A DNA stretch of 64,000 nucleotides from JAABQT01 sp035459025 (GCA_035459025.1 DATHYT010000088.1:1-64000); one strand, 5' to 3'; numbered from the stretch's first letter, positions 32,189 through 41,979 are shown. The notes: generated by a model not told the origin, from the sequence alone. Numbers and translations are program-made.

Positions 32189-33883
32189 ATGGTTGCAAGA
32201 ACGACTGCAAAGATCCCAGCTGCGCCCGCCGGCGACGCCCGCGAAGCGCTGCTTGCCGGCTTGCCTGTCGCCGAAAGGCGCTTGACGCTCGCCGGTGTCG
32301 CCACCGCCGTGCTGGAGGGTGGCACCGGAGCGCCGCTCGTCCTGCTGCACGGCCCGGGCGAGCACGCGACGAAGTGGCTGCGCGTCCTGCCGGACCTGGC
32401 AAAGCGCCATCGCGTCATCGCGCCGGACCTGCCCGGCCACGGCGCCTCGAACATCGAAGGCGGCGCGCTCGACGTCGAAGGCGTGCTCGCCTGGCTCGAT
32501 GCGCTGATCGAGCGCACCTGCAGCGAGCCGCCGGTGCTCGTCGGCCAGATCGTCGGCGGCGCCATCGCCGCGCGCTATGCCGCGCGGCACGGCGCGCGGC
32601 TGAAGGCGCTGGTGCTTGCCGACGCGCTCGGGCTGGCGCCGTTCCAGCCGGCGCCGGAGTTCGGCCACGCGCTCATGGAATTCTCGGCGCAGCCGAGCGA
32701 AGAGAATCACGACCGCCTGTGGGCGCGCTGCGCGTACGACCTGGATGCCATGCGCGAGCGCATGGGCGAGCGCTGGCACGCGCTCCGGGCGTACAACCTC
32801 GATCGCGCGCGCACGCCGGGCGTGCAGGCGGCGACGGGCGGCCTGATGCAGCAATTCGGCATGCCCGCGATCCCCGAGGCCGAGCTCGCGCGCATCGGCG
32901 TGCCGACGACCCTCATCTGGGGCCGGCACGACCTCGCCACGCCGCTCGGCGTCGCGGAGCGCGCAAGCCGGCGCTTCGGCTGGCCGCTGCACGTCATCGA
33001 GCGCGCCGCCGACGATCCGCCCATGGAGCAGCCCGAGGCGTTCGTGCGGGCGCTGCAAGCCGCGCTGCGCGAGGACACGCGCGCGGCCTGGGACGCGATC
33101 GCGCCCGGCTACGACCGGACCAACACACCGACGCAGATGTGGCTCGCGGGCGAAGGCCTGCGCCGAGCCGGGCTGCACGCCGGAATGAGCTTTCTCGACG
33201 TCGCCGCGGGCAGCGGCGCGCTCAGCCTTCCGGCGGCGCGTCTCGGCGCGCAGGTGATGGCGGTGGACCAGTCGCCGGCGATGCTTGAGCTGCTGCAAGC
33301 GCGCGCGCGCAAGGAGAAGCTGGAAATCGAAACGCGGGTGATGGACGGGCACGCGCTGGCGCTCGCCGAGAATCAGTTCGATCTGGCGGGCTCGCAGTTC
33401 GGCGTCATGCTGTTTCCCGACATGCCGCAGGGCATCCGCGAGATGGTTCGCGCGGTGAAGCCGGGGGGGCGCGTGCTGGTGCACGCCTACGGCGATCCAC
33501 ACCGGATCGACTTTCTCGGCTTCCTCGTCGGCGCGCTGCAGTCGGTGCGCCCGGGGTTCGCCGGGCCGCCGATGGATCCGCCGCCGCTGCCTTTTCAGCT
33601 CGCCGATCCGGCGCGGCTGCGCGCCGAACTCGCCGGCGCCGGGCTGAAGGGCGTGCGCGTCGAGACCGTCACCGAGACCACCGCGTTCCGGGACGGCGAA
33701 GCGCTGTGGGACTGGATCGTGTGCAGCAACCCGATCGTCGACGCGGTGCTCGGCAGCCTCAATCTGACCGCGGACGAGATCGACACGGCGCGCGGCGCTC
33801 TGGACCGGCTGCTGCGCGAGCGCGGCGCCGGCGGCGTGGCGCAGCTTTCCAACCCGGTACACATCGGCATCGGCAGCAAGTGA
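32189..33883 (+). CDS. alpha/beta-hydrolase-fold / SAM-methyltransferase fusion with degenerate hydrolase triad
   Basis: 564 residues from the ATG at 32189, behind the strong Shine-Dalgarno AGAAGGAGG. Residues 30-290 have an alpha/beta-hydrolase fold (HGPG oxyanion loop near 54, APDLPGHGAS near 78). The nucleophile elbow, however, reads G119-Q-I-V-G123 instead of GxSxG, and the block where the catalytic His is expected reads AADDPPMEQPEAF. Only the acid-type Asp248 remains, so hydrolysis is unlikely. Residues 300-560 are a class I methyltransferase (LDVAAGSGA, 336-344; VDQSPAMLELL; PGGRVLVHAYG). The dead domain may bind the substrate or a partner. Regulated probably by the upstream LuxR protein. 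Confidence 0.88.
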   Translation: MVARTTAKIPAAPAGDAREALLAGLPVAERRLTLAGVATAVLEGGTGAPLVLLHGPGEHATKWLRVLPDLAKRHRVIAPDLPGHGASNIEGGALDVEGVLAWLDALIERTCSEPPVLVGQIVGGAIAARYAARHGARLKALVLADALGLAPFQPAPEFGHALMEFSAQPSEENHDRLWARCAYDLDAMRERMGERWHALRAYNLDRARTPGVQAATGGLMQQFGMPAIPEAELARIGVPTTLIWGRHDLATPLGVAERASRRFGWPLHVIERAADDPPMEQPEAFVRALQAALREDTRAAWDAIAPGYDRTNTPTQMWLAGEGLRRAGLHAGMSFLDVAAGSGALSLPAARLGAQVMAVDQSPAMLELLQARARKEKLEIETRVMDGHALALAENQFDLAGSQFGVMLFPDMPQGIREMVRAVKPGGRVLVHAYGDPHRIDFLGFLVGALQSVRPGFAGPPMDPPPLPFQLADPARLRAELAGAGLKGVRVETVTETTAFRDGEALWDWIVCSNPIVDAVLGSLNLTADEIDTARGALDRLLRERGAGGVAQLSNPVHIGIGSK

Positions 33884-33888
33884 GCGCG

Positions 33889-33917
33889 CCCGGGGCGGCG
33901 CTGGTGCGCCGCCCCGG
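33889..33917. terminator. bidirectional G+C hairpin between convergent genes
   Basis: CCGGGGCGGCG-CTGGTG-CGCCGCCCCGG, a perfect 11-bp stem with a 6-nt loop, between the ends of the methyltransferase fusion and the VOC gene. No T run follows, so classical rho-independent action is uncertain. Confidence 0.7.
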
Positions 33918-33928
33918 TCGACGAACCT

Positions 33929-34831
33929 TCAGTAGGTGCCGCGAAAGGCGTCCTGACCCGGTCGGTAGTTGACGTTCGTCACGGCGTGATTGCGATTGAC
34001 CAGCGGCCTGCCGTAGAGCGGATGCGTCATGCTGCGCACCTCGTGCTCGATCTCGAATAGCGGCTCGAGCGACTGCGGATCGACGATGCGCTGGAAGCGC
34101 CACTCGTGCGCGTCGCTCTCCATCGTGACGAGGCCACGCGCCTTCAGCCACGCGTGGGGGCTGGAAAAGTCGGCGATGTAGACCTGCACGTGGTGCCCGT
34201 CGTACGCCGCGACCGGCTCGCTCGACTCCGTGAACAGCAGGCGCTGCCCGCGCCCGATGCGCACCGTGGCGCGGCCGCCCTCGGCGCTCGCCGGCGCCCG
34301 CATCACCTCGGCGTAAAAGCGTGCGATGCCGGCGGCCGTGCCGGGCGGCACATCGAAATCCACGTACACGAGGCCGAGCTCGGTCCGCCCGAACTCCGGG
34401 CCGGGGGCGTGGCAGCGGATGCGGTTGCCCCAGGGGCAGGTCGCCTCGATGCACCCGCCCTGCTCGCGCCAGGAAAACTTCGTCGCCGCCTCGGGCACCA
34501 CGCGCTTCATCTCGGCGCCGGCGAAATCGAGCCGCTTCTTCAGCGCTTCCAGATCCGGCACCACGAAGCCCGCGCTGCCGCGCAGCACCTGCGCGCGCGG
34601 CTGCGCGCCGCGGCTCGGCAGGTGCGCCTGCGTGCGGCCGAAGTTGACCCACATGTTGGTGAACCCGGTGAAGAGGTACGGATCGCGCGTGCCGCCCAGG
34701 CCGACGACGTAGAACAGCGTCGCCAGCCGCTGGTCGGCAATCGTGACGTTGAAGTGCTCGAGCAGGACGAGGTTGCCCACGTCCTGCGCCGCGCGGTCGA
34801 ACTGCGCCTCGGCTTGCTCTGGAGCGTTCAC
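33929..34831 (-). CDS. VOC (glyoxalase/dioxygenase-fold) superfamily protein
   Basis: 300 residues from GTG at 34831, chosen because TACACT stands 6 nt upstream; the in-frame ATG at 34855 would include this box in the coding region. Two betaalphabetabetabeta modules are visible (about 20-140 and 150-265): LEHFNVTIADQRLATLFYVVGLGG, then GLVYVDFDVPPGTAAGIARFYAEVM and HHVQVYIADFSSPHAWL. His, His and Glu residues at strand positions could bind a metal. The long terminal part (YGRPLVNRNHAVTNVNYRPG) is unusual. Last gene after moeB, 14 nt after it or more. Substrate unknown. Confidence 0.72.
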   Translation of the reverse strand: MNAPEQAEAQFDRAAQDVGNLVLLEHFNVTIADQRLATLFYVVGLGGTRDPYLFTGFTNMWVNFGRTQAHLPSRGAQPRAQVLRGSAGFVVPDLEALKKRLDFAGAEMKRVVPEAATKFSWREQGGCIEATCPWGNRIRCHAPGPEFGRTELGLVYVDFDVPPGTAAGIARFYAEVMRAPASAEGGRATVRIGRGQRLLFTESSEPVAAYDGHHVQVYIADFSSPHAWLKARGLVTMESDAHEWRFQRIVDPQSLEPLFEIEHEVRSMTHPLYGRPLVNRNHAVTNVNYRPGQDAFRGTY

Positions 34832-34837
34832 CGCGCC

Positions 34838-34843
34838 AGTGTA
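34838..34843 (-). promoter_or_regulatory. start-proximal -10 box of the VOC gene
   Basis: TACACT on the minus strand, 6 nt before the GTG at 34831. It supports that start over the upstream in-frame ATG. Confidence 0.45.
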
Positions 34844-34868
34844 GTACAGCGGCACGCGGCGGCGTGCG

Positions 34869-35608
34869 CTACGCGCACACTGCGCAGCCGGGATCCTTCG
34901 CCACTTTCACGCTGCGCAGCTCGGAGGCCTTGGCGTCGAACAGCGTCAACTGCCCGAGCGGCGTGTCGCCCGCTTCGGCCAGCAGCTTCACCGCTTCGAG
35001 CGCCTGCATCGCGCCGATGGCGCCGGTCAGGGGCGCGAGCACGCCCATCGTCGAGCACTGCACGTCCTCCACCTCGCCGTCCTCGGGAAACAGGCACGCG
35101 TAGCAGGGCGCGTCCTTCCTTCTCAGGTCGAACACCATCAGCTGCCCGTCGAAGCGGATCGCCGCGCCGGAGACCAAAGGCCTGGAATACTTGACGCACG
35201 CGCGGTTCAACGCATGGCGCGTGGCGAAGTTGTCCGAGCAGTCGAGCACCACGTCCGCCGCGGCCACCAGGCGGTCGACGTCGGCGTCGGCGACGCGCAG
35301 CGCGAGCGGCACGATCTCGACTTCCGGGTTCACCGCCGCGAGCGCCTTGCGCGCTTCCTCGACCTTTACCCGCCCGACGGAATCGGTGCGGTAGAGGATC
35401 TGGCGCTGCAGGTTGGTGAGGTCGACCGAGTCGGCATCCGCAATCGTCAATCGCCCGATGCCGCTCGCCGCGAGGTACAGCGCCGCCGGGCAGCCCAGCC
35501 CGCCCGCGCCGACGATGAGCGCCGCCGCCGCCCGCAGCCTTTCCTGGCCCTCGATGCCGAACTCTTCGAGGAGGATGTGGCGGGAGTAGCGAAGGAGCTG
35601 CTGGTCGT

Positions 35609-35612
<4 letters not shown>
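34869..35612 (-). CDS. moeB: ThiF/MoeB-family adenylyltransferase (CTG start)
   Basis: 247 residues if translation starts at CTG 35612, which overlaps the ctpA stop as CTGA. The N-terminus then reads (M)NDQQLLRYSRHILLEEFGIEG, the canonical MoeB start; no ATG, GTG or TTG exists upstream in frame, and the next canonical start (TTG 35450) would delete the ATP loop VGAGGLG (34-40). Also visible: LQRQILY with the adenylation Arg, DCSDNFATRHALN, and the zinc Cys pairs CYAC and CAVC. The enzyme adenylates the C-terminus of a small sulfur-carrier protein (MoaD or ThiS). Which one is not decidable here. Confidence 0.85.
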
Positions 35613-37018
<1,406 letters not shown>

Positions 37019-37033
37019 GATGTCGTTCGATCC

Positions 37034-38194
37034 TTACTTCAGCACCACCCAGCGCAGCGGGTCGAAAGCCTGACCGAGGTGCCTGAGTTCAAAGTATAAA
37101 CCCGATTGCTCGTTGCCCCCACTCGCCCCGACCGTGGCGACGATCTCGCCCGCGGCCACCGGGTCGCCCGTCTGCTTGAGCAGCGACTCGTTGTTGGCGT
37201 AGATGGACAGGTACGCCTCGCCGTGGTCCACGATCAGCAGGTTGCCGTAGCCGCGCATCCAGTCGGCATGCACCACCTGCCCCGCGGCCACGGCAAGCAC
37301 CGGCTGGCCTTCCTTGGCGCGGATGAAGACGCCCTTCTTGCCGACAGGGCCCTCCTGCCTTGGTGCGCCAAACAGGGCGACGAGTTCCCCTTTCACCGGC
37401 AGGCGCAGCTTCCCGCGCAACCCGGAGAACGGCCCGGCGAGCGAGCCCAGCTGCGGCACCGACTCCACGCGCGCGAAGCCCGCGCCCGGGCGCGCCTTCA
37501 GAACGTGCACTATTTCCTCCACCAGGCGCGCCAGGCGCCGCTCGTCGGCCTGCAGGGTGCCGATCTGGCGGCGCGCCTTGCGGATGTCGCCGGAAACCCG
37601 GTCGAGGATCGTGCGCCGCTCGCGCCGCTCGGCGAGGATGCGCGCGCGGTCGCGCCGGCTCTCGGCCTCGATCGCCGCCAGGCGCTCCCGCCGCGCTGCG
37701 GCCGCGCGGCGCACGGCCTCGGCTTCGGCGAGGTTCGCGCGCAGCGCCTCGCCCAGGCGCGCGGTGGCGCGCGAGAGCTCCGCGAGGTAGTACAGGCGCC
37801 GCGCGACGTCGCTCGGGTTCTCCCCCGAGAGGGCGATCTTCAGCGCGTCGGGGGCGCCGGCGGCGTGGCGCACGGCGAGCAGCCGCCCGAGCGCGGCTTG
37901 CTGGCGCGCGAGGCGCTCGCCGAGCGAGCGGCTCTGCGCGCCCAGGCGCGCGAGCTCGGCCTGCGCGGCGCGTCCCTCGGCCTCCAGCTTTCGCAGCGTG
38001 CGATTGGCCTCCGATATGGCGCGCTCGGAATCGCGCAGCGCGTCGCGCGCTTCGCGCCGGTCGGCCTCCTTCTCGCCCAGCCCCGCTTTCAGGGCCTCGA
38101 TGCGCGCGCGCAGCGCCGCCAGGTCCTCCTCGCGGCCGGCGTGCGCCGCGCTCGCGGCGGCGATCGCCAGCACGACGAGGAGCGCGCGCCTCAG
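37034..38194 (-). CDS. envC: EnvC-like murein hydrolase activator (degenerate LytM/M23), CTG start
   Basis: 386 residues from CTG at 38194, which overlaps the gpmA stop as CTGA and yields a textbook signal peptide (MRRALLVVLAIAAASAAHAG). A GTG start at 38173 would drop its basic residues. Residues 25-235 are a long coiled coil. The C-terminal LytM domain (about 265-386; GELVALFG, KKGVFIRAKEGQPVLAVAAGQVVHADWMRGYGNLLIVDHG) lacks the HxxxD zinc ligands of active M23 enzymes, as in EnvC, which activates the AmiA/AmiB amidases at the septum through FtsEX. ftsE and ftsX lie at 59-60.6 kb. Confidence 0.88.
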   Translation of the reverse strand: MRRALLVVLAIAAASAAHAGREEDLAALRARIEALKAGLGEKEADRREARDALRDSERAISEANRTLRKLEAEGRAAQAELARLGAQSRSLGERLARQQAALGRLLAVRHAAGAPDALKIALSGENPSDVARRLYYLAELSRATARLGEALRANLAEAEAVRRAAAARRERLAAIEAESRRDRARILAERRERRTILDRVSGDIRKARRQIGTLQADERRLARLVEEIVHVLKARPGAGFARVESVPQLGSLAGPFSGLRGKLRLPVKGELVALFGAPRQEGPVGKKGVFIRAKEGQPVLAVAAGQVVHADWMRGYGNLLIVDHGEAYLSIYANNESLLKQTGDPVAAGEIVATVGASGGNEQSGLYFELRHLGQAFDPLRWVVLK

Positions 38195-38931
38195 GCCTTC
38201 GCCTTTCCCTGGGCCGAGACCGCGGCAACGCGGCGCGCGATCTCCGCGGCGTCACCCAGGTAGTAGTGCTTGAGGGGCTTCAGTTCGGCGTCGAGCTCGT
38301 ACACGAGCGGGATGCCGGTGGGCACGTTCAGGCCGACGATCTCGGCATCCGACACGCCGTCGAGGTGCTTGATCAGCGCGCGCAGCGAGTTGCCGTGCGC
38401 GGCCACCAGCACGCGCTTGCCCGCGCGCACCGCCGGCGCGATCGTGCCGTTCCAGTACGGCAGCACGCGCGCCACGGTGTCCTTCAGGCATTCGGTGAGC
38501 GGCACCTCGGCGCCGGCATAGCGCGGGTCGCGGCCCTCGTAGCGGGGATCCCCGGCCTTGAGCGCGGGCGGCGGCGTGTCGTAGCTGCGCCGCCAGGCGA
38601 GCACCTGCGCTTCGCCGAACTTCGCCGCCATCTCGGCCTTGTTCAGGCCTTGCAGGTCGCCGTAGTGGCGCTCGTTCAGGCGCCAGCTCTTCAGCACCGG
38701 CAGCCAGCAGCAGTCCATCTCCTCCAGCACGAGCCACAGGGTGCGGATGGCGCGCTTCAGGACCGAGGTGTGCGCGATGTCGAAGGCGTAGCCTTCGGCA
38801 GCGAGCAGCCGCCCGGCGGCGCGCGCCTCCTCGACGCCCGCCGGCGACAGGTCGACGTCGGTCCAGCCGGTGAAGCGGTTCTCGCGGTTCCACGTCGATT
38901 CGCCGTGGCGCAGGAACACGATGCGGTGCAT
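38191..38931 (-). CDS. gpmA: 2,3-bisphosphoglycerate-dependent phosphoglycerate mutase
   Basis: A 246-residue glycolytic enzyme that interconverts 3- and 2-phosphoglycerate. N-terminal LRHGESTWNRENRFTGW (7-23) with the phospho-His and the substrate-binding block; LNERHYGDLQGLNK with the acid Glu; the second catalytic His in VAAHGNSLRALIKHL (about 184). The length fits dPGM. The ATG at 38931 has a TATAAT 7 nt upstream, shared in palindromic form with the divergent rhodanese gene. First gene of the gpmA-envC-ctpA-moeB operon. Confidence 0.96.
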   Translation of the reverse strand: MHRIVFLRHGESTWNRENRFTGWTDVDLSPAGVEEARAAGRLLAAEGYAFDIAHTSVLKRAIRTLWLVLEEMDCCWLPVLKSWRLNERHYGDLQGLNKAEMAAKFGEAQVLAWRRSYDTPPPALKAGDPRYEGRDPRYAGAEVPLTECLKDTVARVLPYWNGTIAPAVRAGKRVLVAAHGNSLRALIKHLDGVSDAEIVGLNVPTGIPLVYELDAELKPLKHYYLGDAAEIARRVAAVSAQGKAKA

Positions 38932-38938
38932 GCGGTCA

Positions 38939-38946
38939 ATTATAAT
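38939..38946. promoter_or_regulatory. bidirectional -10 element (ATTATAAT)
   Basis: The octamer ATTATAAT contains TATAAT on both strands: 38941-38946 for the rhodanese gene (9 nt from its ATG) and 38944-38939 for gpmA (7 nt from its ATG). Only 24 nt separate the two start codons, so the two transcripts must be leaderless or nearly so and their polymerases must compete. Confidence 0.65.
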
Positions 38947-38955
38947 GTTCCGTTC

Positions 38956-39366
38956 ATGCTTGAATTCCTGCAGAAGAACATCCTGCTCGTCGCCGCGGCG
39001 GTCGGCTCCGGGGCGATGCTGCTGTGGCCGCTGGTGCGCGGGGGGGTCGGCGGCGCCTCGGTGAATACGCTGCAGGCGACGCAGCTGATGAACCGGCAGA
39101 ACGCCCTGGTGCTCGACGTGCGCGAGCCGGCGGCCTACGCCGCGGGCCACATCCTCGGCGCGAAGAACCTGCCGCTCGCCGAAATCGACAAGCGTGCCGA
39201 AGACTTCGCCAAGCACAAGACGAAGACGGTGATCGTGCATTGCGACACCGGCAGCACCGCAACGCGCGCCGTGGCGCTGCTCAAGGCGCGCGGCTTCGAG
39301 AACGTGTTCAACCTCTCCGGCGGCTTTCGCGCCTGGCTGCAGGGCGGACTGCCGGTGGAGAAGTGA
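38956..39366 (+). CDS. membrane-anchored rhodanese-like sulfurtransferase
   Basis: 136 residues. One N-terminal membrane helix (9-28), then a single rhodanese domain (about 35-135; LMNRQNALVLDVREPAAYAAGHILGAKNLP). The active-site loop begins at HCDTGSTATRA with the catalytic Cys near 97, and the domain ends GGFRAWLQGGLPV. These proteins carry persulfide sulfur. It is the first gene of the rhodanese-grxC-secB-gpsA group; the topology probably places the domain in the cytoplasm or periplasm by a single N-terminal anchor, orientation undecided. Confidence 0.9.
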   Translation: MLEFLQKNILLVAAAVGSGAMLLWPLVRGGVGGASVNTLQATQLMNRQNALVLDVREPAAYAAGHILGAKNLPLAEIDKRAEDFAKHKTKTVIVHCDTGSTATRAVALLKARGFENVFNLSGGFRAWLQGGLPVEK

Positions 39367-39367
39367 T

Positions 39368-39634
39368 TTGGCGCGCGTGCTCATGTACCTGACCGCCGCC
39401 TGCCCCTACTGCCAGGCGGCCCAGCGCCTGCTGGCGCAAAAGGGCGTGAGCGACGTGCAGGCCGTGCGCGTCGACCTCGAGCCGCAGCGCCGCGACGAGA
39501 TGCGCGCGCTCTCGGGCCGGCACACGGTGCCGCAAATCTGGATCGGCGGCCGCCATGTCGGCGGCTTCGACGAGCTGGTCGCGCTGGAGCGCGCGGGCGA
39601 GCTCGACCCCCTGCTCGAAACCCAGAGGACCTGA
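39368..39634 (+). CDS. grxC: glutaredoxin 3
   Basis: 88 residues from TTG at 39368, immediately after the rhodanese stop. The start gives ARVLMYLTAACPYCQAAQRLL, the expected GrxC N-terminus. Dithiol active site CPYC (13-16), cis-Pro TVPQIWIGGRHVGGFDEL near 54. It reduces protein and ribonucleotide reductase disulfides at the expense of glutathione. Confidence 0.95.
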   Translation: MARVLMYLTAACPYCQAAQRLLAQKGVSDVQAVRVDLEPQRRDEMRALSGRHTVPQIWIGGRHVGGFDELVALERAGELDPLLETQRT

Positions 39635-39638
39635 CCCC

Positions 39639-40103
39639 ATGGCCGAAGAGCAGCAGCCCAGCTTCCAGATCGAGAAGATCTACGTGAAGGACCTCTCGCT
39701 CGAGATTCCCGGCGCGCCGCAGGTATTCCTCGAGGCGCAGACGCCGCAGCTCGAGATCCAGGTGAGGAACGAATCGTCGCGCTTCGCCGAGGGCCTGTTC
39801 GAGGTGGTGATCACCGTCACGGTGACCGCCAAGGCGGGCGAGAAGACCTTGTTCCTCGCCGAGGCCGCGCAGGCCGGCATCTTTTCCCTGCGCAACGTGC
39901 CCGAGGCGGACCTCGAGCCGCTGCTTGCGGTGGCCTGCCCGACCATCCTCTACCCGTATGCGCGCGAGGCGGTGTCGGATGCAGTGACGCGCGGCGGCTT
40001 TCCGCCCGTGCTGCTCGCGCCGGTGTCGTTCGAGGCGATCTACGCGCAGCGCCAGCAGCAAAAGGCCGGCGGCGGCGCGCCCCAGGCCGAGGCGGCGGGC
40101 TAG
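39639..40103 (+). CDS. secB: protein-export chaperone SecB
   Basis: A 154-residue tetrameric cytoplasmic chaperone that holds preproteins unfolded for SecA/SecYEG. Diagnostic blocks: FQIEKIYVKDLSLEIPGAP (8-26), VFEV-like GLFEVVITVTVTAK, and the conserved CPTILYPYAREAVSDAVTRGGFPPVLLAPVSFEAIY. An Ala/Gly/Gln-rich tail follows. ATG at 39639, 4 nt after the grxC stop codon. Gene order grxC-secB-gpsA is shared with many proteobacteria. Confidence 0.97.
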   Translation: MAEEQQPSFQIEKIYVKDLSLEIPGAPQVFLEAQTPQLEIQVRNESSRFAEGLFEVVITVTVTAKAGEKTLFLAEAAQAGIFSLRNVPEADLEPLLAVACPTILYPYAREAVSDAVTRGGFPPVLLAPVSFEAIYAQRQQQKAGGGAPQAEAAG

Positions 40104-40107
40104 CGCC

Positions 40108-40545
40108 ATGATGCGCCGCGCTGCCGCCGCCCTCGTCGTCGCGCTCGCCGCCGGTGCCGCGCACGCGCAGTTCCTGAGCGTGGGCGAGAACGCCGCCATC
40201 CTCTACGACGCGCCCTCGCGCGCAGCCAAGCCCCTGTTCGTCGTGTCGCGCCAGTATCCGCTCGAGGTGATCGTCAACCTCGAAGCCTGGGTGAAAGTGC
40301 GCGACCACGCCGGCGCGCTCACCTGGGTGGAGCGCAAGTCCCTGGTCGAGCAGCGCACCGTGGTGATCATCGCGCCCTCGGCCGAGGCGCGCGTGCGCCC
40401 CGAGGAGGGCGCGCCGGTTGCGTTCGTCGCCGCGCAAAACGTGGTGCTGGAGCTTCTCGGCATGGTGCCGGGGGGGTGGCTGCGCGTGCGCCATCCCGAC
40501 GGGGCCAACGGCTACCTGCACTCGAGCGCCGTCTGGGGGGCGTGA
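40108..40545 (+). CDS. exported SH3-domain (bacterial type 3) protein
   Basis: 145 residues. Signal peptide 1-21 (MMRRAAAALVVALAAGAAHA). Two SH3-like beta repeats follow: SVGENAAILYDAPSRAAKPLFVVSRQYPLEVIVNLEAWVKVRDHAG and SAEARVRPEEGAPVAFVAAQNVVLELL...GWLRVRHPDGANGYLHSSAVWG. Such domains usually bind peptidoglycan or mediate contacts in the periplasm. It sits between secB and gpsA and overlaps gpsA (GTGA), a position kept in betaproteobacteria. Specific role unknown. Confidence 0.87.
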   Translation: MMRRAAAALVVALAAGAAHAQFLSVGENAAILYDAPSRAAKPLFVVSRQYPLEVIVNLEAWVKVRDHAGALTWVERKSLVEQRTVVIIAPSAEARVRPEEGAPVAFVAAQNVVLELLGMVPGGWLRVRHPDGANGYLHSSAVWGA

Positions 40546-41588
40546 CCCGCATCGGCGTGCTCGGAGCGGGCGCCTGGGGCACGGCGCTCGCCGCGGCGCT
40601 CTCGGCAAGGCACGAGGTGACGCTCTGGGCGCGCGATCCGGCGCAGGCTGCGGCGATCGGCAGCGCGCGCCTCAACGCGCGCTACCTGCCCGAGGTTCCC
40701 CTGCCCGCCGCGCTGACGGTGACGGACCGCTGGCCGGCGCGGGCGCACCTGCTGGTGGTGGCGACGCCGGTCGCCGGCCTGCGCGAGGTGCTTGCGCGCG
40801 CCGCGCCGGTGCCGCTCATCTGGCTGTGCAAGGGCTTCGAAGCCGGCACCGGCCTGATGCCGCACCAGGTGGTGGCCGAGGTGCTCGGCGCGCGCGCGGC
40901 CTGCGGCGCGCTCTCCGGCCCCTCGTTCGCGCTCGAAGTGGCGCGCGGCCTGCCCTGCGCGCTGACGCTCGCCTCGAAGAACGCCGCATTCGCGAGTGCC
41001 GCCGCGAAAACGCTTCACGGCGGGCGCCTGCGCGTGTATCACAGCACCGACCTCGTCGGCGTCGAAGTCGGGGGCGCCGTGAAGAACGTGATGGCGATCG
41101 CCGTGGGCATCGCCGACGGCCTCGGCCTCGGGCAGAACGCGCGCGCCGCGCTCATCACGCGCGGGCTCGCCGAGATGCAGCGCCTCGGCGTGGCGCTGGG
41201 CGGTTCGCCCGAGACCTTCATGGGCCTCGCCGGCGCGGGCGACCTGATTCTCACCGCCACGGGCGACCTGTCGAGGAACCGCCGCGTCGGCCTGGCGCTC
41301 GCGCAGGGCGAGGCGCTCGCGGACATCCTTGCGCGCCTCGGCCACGTCGCCGAGGGGGTGCATTCGGCGCGCGAGACGCTGCGCCGCGCCGCGCAGGCCG
41401 GCGTCGAGATGCCGATCACGCAGGCGGTGCAAGCGGTGCTGCAGGGCCGGCTGACGCCGGCGCAGGCGGTCGAGCGATTGCTTGCGCGCGACCCGAAGGC
41501 CGAAGCGCGGCCCGCTAGCCCGCGCCGCGGAAGCCGAGCTGGCGCCAGGCCTCGAAAACCACCACCGCGACGGCGTTCGAAAGGTTGA
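40542..41588 (+). CDS. gpsA: NAD(P)H-dependent glycerol-3-phosphate dehydrogenase
   Basis: 348 residues from GTG at 40542, overlapping the SH3 gene by 4 nt; the start gives TRIGVLGAGAWGTALAAAL with the GxGxxG cofactor site. It makes sn-glycerol-3-phosphate for phospholipids. Family blocks: LWLCKGFE-like LIWLCKGFEAGTG, GALSGPSFALEVARGLP, catalytic Lys in VEVGGAVKNVMAIAVG, GLAGAGDLILT and SRNRRVG. The last 30 or so residues are an Arg/Pro-rich tail that runs 74 nt into the convergent trmL gene; GpsA normally ends near RDPKAE, so the tail looks like read-on sequence. Confidence 0.95.
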   Translation: MTRIGVLGAGAWGTALAAALSARHEVTLWARDPAQAAAIGSARLNARYLPEVPLPAALTVTDRWPARAHLLVVATPVAGLREVLARAAPVPLIWLCKGFEAGTGLMPHQVVAEVLGARAACGALSGPSFALEVARGLPCALTLASKNAAFASAAAKTLHGGRLRVYHSTDLVGVEVGGAVKNVMAIAVGIADGLGLGQNARAALITRGLAEMQRLGVALGGSPETFMGLAGAGDLILTATGDLSRNRRVGLALAQGEALADILARLGHVAEGVHSARETLRRAAQAGVEMPITQAVQAVLQGRLTPAQAVERLLARDPKAEARPASPRRGSRAGARPRKPPPRRRSKG

Positions 41589-41979
41589 GGCTGCGGTTGC
41601 CCGCGCGCATCGGCAGGCGCAGTCGCCGCTCGGGCGCGAATTGCTCCAGCAGGGCCTGCGGCAGTCCGCTCGTCTCCGGGCCGAACACGAACGCATCGTC
41701 CACGGCGTAGCGCACCTCGGCGTAGCTCACCGCGCCGCGCGTCGACACCGCGAACAGCCGCCGGCCGGCGAGCGCCGCGCGGCAGGCGTTCCAGTCGCGG
41801 TGCACGTGCACGCTCGCCATGTCGTGGTAATCGAGCCCGGCGCGCTTGAGCTGCCGGTCTTCGAGCGTGAAGCCGAGCGGCTCGATGAGGTGCAGGCGCG
41901 CGCCGGTGTTGGCCGCCAGCCGGATCGCGTTGCCGGCGTTCGGCGGGATCTCCGGACGGTAGAGGACGACGTCAAGCAT
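41515..41979 (-). CDS. trmL: tRNA (cytidine(34)-2'-O)-methyltransferase
   Basis: A 154-residue SPOUT methyltransferase that modifies the wobble base of tRNA-Leu isoacceptors. N-terminal LYRPEIPPNAGNAIRLAANTG (7-27) contains the catalytic-Arg region; the knot motifs FVFGPETSGLP (near 92) and LPMRAGNRSLNLSNAVAVVVFE (near 122) are intact. The 3' end overlaps the convergent gpsA tail by 74 nt. Its start overlaps the comF end by 8 nt, so both are in one operon. Confidence 0.94.
   Translation of the reverse strand: MLDVVLYRPEIPPNAGNAIRLAANTGARLHLIEPLGFTLEDRQLKRAGLDYHDMASVHVHRDWNACRAALAGRRLFAVSTRGAVSYAEVRYAVDDAFVFGPETSGLPQALLEQFAPERRLRLPMRAGNRSLNLSNAVAVVVFEAWRQLGFRGAG

Noticed and set aside
34832..34855. 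ATG 34855 as start of the VOC protein
   Set aside because: The extra residues would be encoded by the TACACT -10 region, and the GTG at 34831 has the spacing seen at other starts.
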